Assembly (NCBI GenBank): GCA_964405325.1
Contig: CAYONM010000217.1
Span: forward strand, 1 to 6,199
Length of the DNA: 6,199 nt
Reading direction: 5' to 3'
Source of the DNA: CAYONM01 sp964405325
GTDB lineage: Bacteria > Planctomycetota > UBA11346
Shown here: piece by piece, positions 5,480 through 6,199 of the stretch
How positions within the stretch are numbered: position 1 is the first letter of the stretch
How the letters are laid out: every line of letters starts with the position of its first letter
The notes under the pieces: model-generated
The model's database searches: none
The model's input: the letters and a program-made list of their open reading frames with translations, nothing else
Told to the model about the DNA's origin: nothing
Position numbers and translations under genes: made by a program

Positions 5480-5965
5480 AATCAGATGCTGGCTGACGAT
5501 GCCTTTTTTCAGGTGTGCCTGTTTGTCGGACAGCACGGCGATGGGGGTGACCTCGGAGCCGGTGCCGGCGGTGGTGGGCATGGCGATCACCGGCAAGCCG
5601 CGTGCTGGAACACGGTCGATGCCGACCATGTCGGCGATGGGGGTGTCGTGGGCCGCGATGAGGGCCGCCACCTTGGCGATATCCAGAGCGGAACCACCGC
5701 CGAGCCCGATCAACAGGTCGGCCCGGCTGGCCTTGGCGGCGGCGACACAATCCTGGACCAGGCCGATACGGGGGTCCGGCTCCACACCATCGAAGAGGGA
5801 ATTGGGAATGCCGGATTTGCGTAATTGTTCCAGAACGCGTTCGGCGATGCCTGCTTTGACCAGTCCAGGGTCGGTGACTACGAGCACGCGTGTGCCATGA
5901 CATTCGGCAAGCGCATTGCCAAGCTCAGAGATGACACCATTGCCCAGGCGGAGTTGACGGGGCAT
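5468..5965 (-). pseudogene. Iron-containing alcohol dehydrogenase, N-terminal fragment
   Basis: The minus-strand frame from ATG 5965 gives the nucleotide-binding half of a group III, iron-dependent alcohol dehydrogenase. Recognisable parts are the N-terminal strand LRLGNGVISELGNAL, the Rossmann-like strand RVLVVTDPGL, the NAD-binding GLGGGSALDIAK (about residues 87-98), and the family motif PTTAGTGSEVT (130-140), followed by KKGIVSQHLIPDVA. These enzymes are about 380-400 residues and interconvert alcohols and aldehydes or ketones with NAD(P). Here the homology ends at residue about 166, before the Asp and three His metal ligands of the C-terminal domain, so it should be inactive. The frame runs on to 5192 only as meaningless sequence antisense or out of frame to its neighbours. 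No clear Shine-Dalgarno precedes the start (TTTTCCTG then ATG), so the upstream region may also have been exchanged. Confidence 0.85.
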
Positions 5966-5986
5966 CAGGAAAAGTAAACTGGGGTG

Positions 5987-6023
5987 CTGGAGCTCCTGCT
6001 GGTATTACCAGTAGGGGCTCCAG
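5987..6023. repeat. Strong 17-bp hairpin near the right end
   Basis: The left arm (5987-6003, CTGGAGCTCCTGCTGGT) pairs over all 17 positions with the right arm (6007-6023, ACCAGTAGGGGCTCCAG), with only two G-T wobbles and an ATT loop. It lies 21 bases upstream of the alcohol-dehydrogenase start, on its 5' side. No T-run follows on either strand, so it is not a simple terminator. Possible roles are a REP-like palindrome, a mobile-element end, or part of a structured RNA. Confidence 0.75.
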
Positions 6024-6050
6024 GCTGAGATGCTGCAACTGTCTTGGTCT

Positions 6051-6107
6051 GGCCCACCTCAGGGCCGCTCAAAGCTCGCCCCTGGGAGCGCCAATCCCCA
6101 GGTTGGC
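6051..6107. repeat. Short alternative hairpins within the palindrome-rich region
   Basis: GGCCC (6051-6055) pairs with GGGCC (6062-6066). Further right, CCTGGG (6081-6086) can pair with CCCAGG (6097-6102), or GCCAA (6090-6094) with TTGGC (6103-6107). The last two interleave and are mutually exclusive in practice. The GCGCCAA...TTGGCAC pattern resembles intergenic palindromic repeats I have seen in several bacteria, but I cannot confirm that without a search. Confidence 0.35.
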
Positions 6108-6117
6108 ACGCCTTGCG

Positions 6118-6187
6118 TCGCCTCCAGTTGCGTCAGACCGGCAGGCTTACTGCTGTTCATGGATCACCGTGACGCAACTGGAGACGA
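6118..6187. repeat. Long inverted repeat just before a possible start codon
   Basis: The left arm TCGCCTCCAGTTGCGTCA (6118-6135) and right arm TGACGCAACTGGAGACGA (6170-6187) are inverted repeats matching at 17 of 18 positions, with a perfect 14-bp core and a 34-base spacer. An ATG at 6191-6193, preceded by GAGG at the edge of the right arm, might open a gene that runs out of the window; only nine bases of it are present, so nothing can be said of it. CTGGAG/CTCCAG also forms the outer ends of the hairpin at 5987-6023, so the two structures share an arm sequence. A mobile-element terminus, an operator, or a leader hairpin are all possible. Confidence 0.65.
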
Positions 6188-6199
6188 GGCATGGTCCTC

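Noticed and set aside
5192..5965. A dehydrogenase-AraC fusion protein of 257 residues
   Set aside because: After the junction the regulator fragment is read in the wrong frame and then antisense to the hydrolase fragment, so the tail is meaningless; it is a truncated gene and not a designed fusion.
6081..6107. Pseudoknot from the interleaved pairings CCTGGG/CCCAGG and GCCAA/TTGGC
   Set aside because: There are no bases between the two right arms to cross the first stem, so both cannot form together; they are alternatives.
5966..6199. Integron attC site, tRNA or CRISPR repeats at the palindromic end
   Set aside because: No GTTRRRY/RYYYAAC boxes, no cloverleaf with a T-loop consensus, and no regularly spaced repeats were found.

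Overview
The window is GC-rich (one 60-base line near 2461 is 78% GC; most of the rest looks like 58-65%). Its gene content is sulfatases, an AraC-type regulator, a large right-handed beta-helix polysaccharide-lyase-like protein, a fragment with carbohydrate-binding-like domains, and a GH105/GH88-like unsaturated-uronyl hydrolase fragment. This fits a polysaccharide-utilisation neighbourhood for sulfated, uronate-containing glycans. Such gene sets are common in Planctomycetota, Lentisphaerota, Kiritimatiellota and Verrucomicrobiota, but nothing here fixes the phylum, so this is an inference from gene content only.

Only two genes look intact. One is an AraC-family regulator on the minus strand (365-1183). 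The other is a 743-residue double beta-helix protein on the plus strand (1255-3486). They are divergent and share a 71-bp intergenic region that carries a direct repeat and a hairpin covering the beta-helix gene's Shine-Dalgarno. To the left, a sulfatase C-terminus (44-316) runs convergently towards the regulator, with an in-frame stop directly before it.

Everything right of about 3540 is a mosaic of gene pieces. In order they are: 18 codons of a sulfatase start overlapping the beta-helix stop (TGATG); a second sulfatase N-terminus with its CCPSR active-site motif (3679 to about 3969); the C-terminal part of a protein with one jelly-roll/CBM-like domain and a truncated second copy (4016-4798); the N-terminal half of a GH105/GH88-like hydrolase (4795-5313, lower GC); a 169-bp near-identical copy of the regulator's DNA-binding region (5311-5479, 166/169 identical to 441-609); and the N-terminal 166 residues of an iron-containing alcohol dehydrogenase on the minus strand (5468-5965). 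The hydrolase and dehydrogenase fragments point at each other and are both cut by the regulator fragment. The last roughly 230 bases have no confident gene but hold two strong inverted repeats and two weaker ones, and may be a mobile-element end or a structured leader.

The intact genes suggest an AraC-controlled operon of beta-helix enzyme plus sulfatase that later lost its downstream genes through repeated illegitimate recombination. A chimeric assembly is the main competing explanation and should be excluded first. I do not see a convincing new defence or mobile system. The most unusual signals are the duplicated regulator fragment at a double truncation and the palindrome-rich right end.
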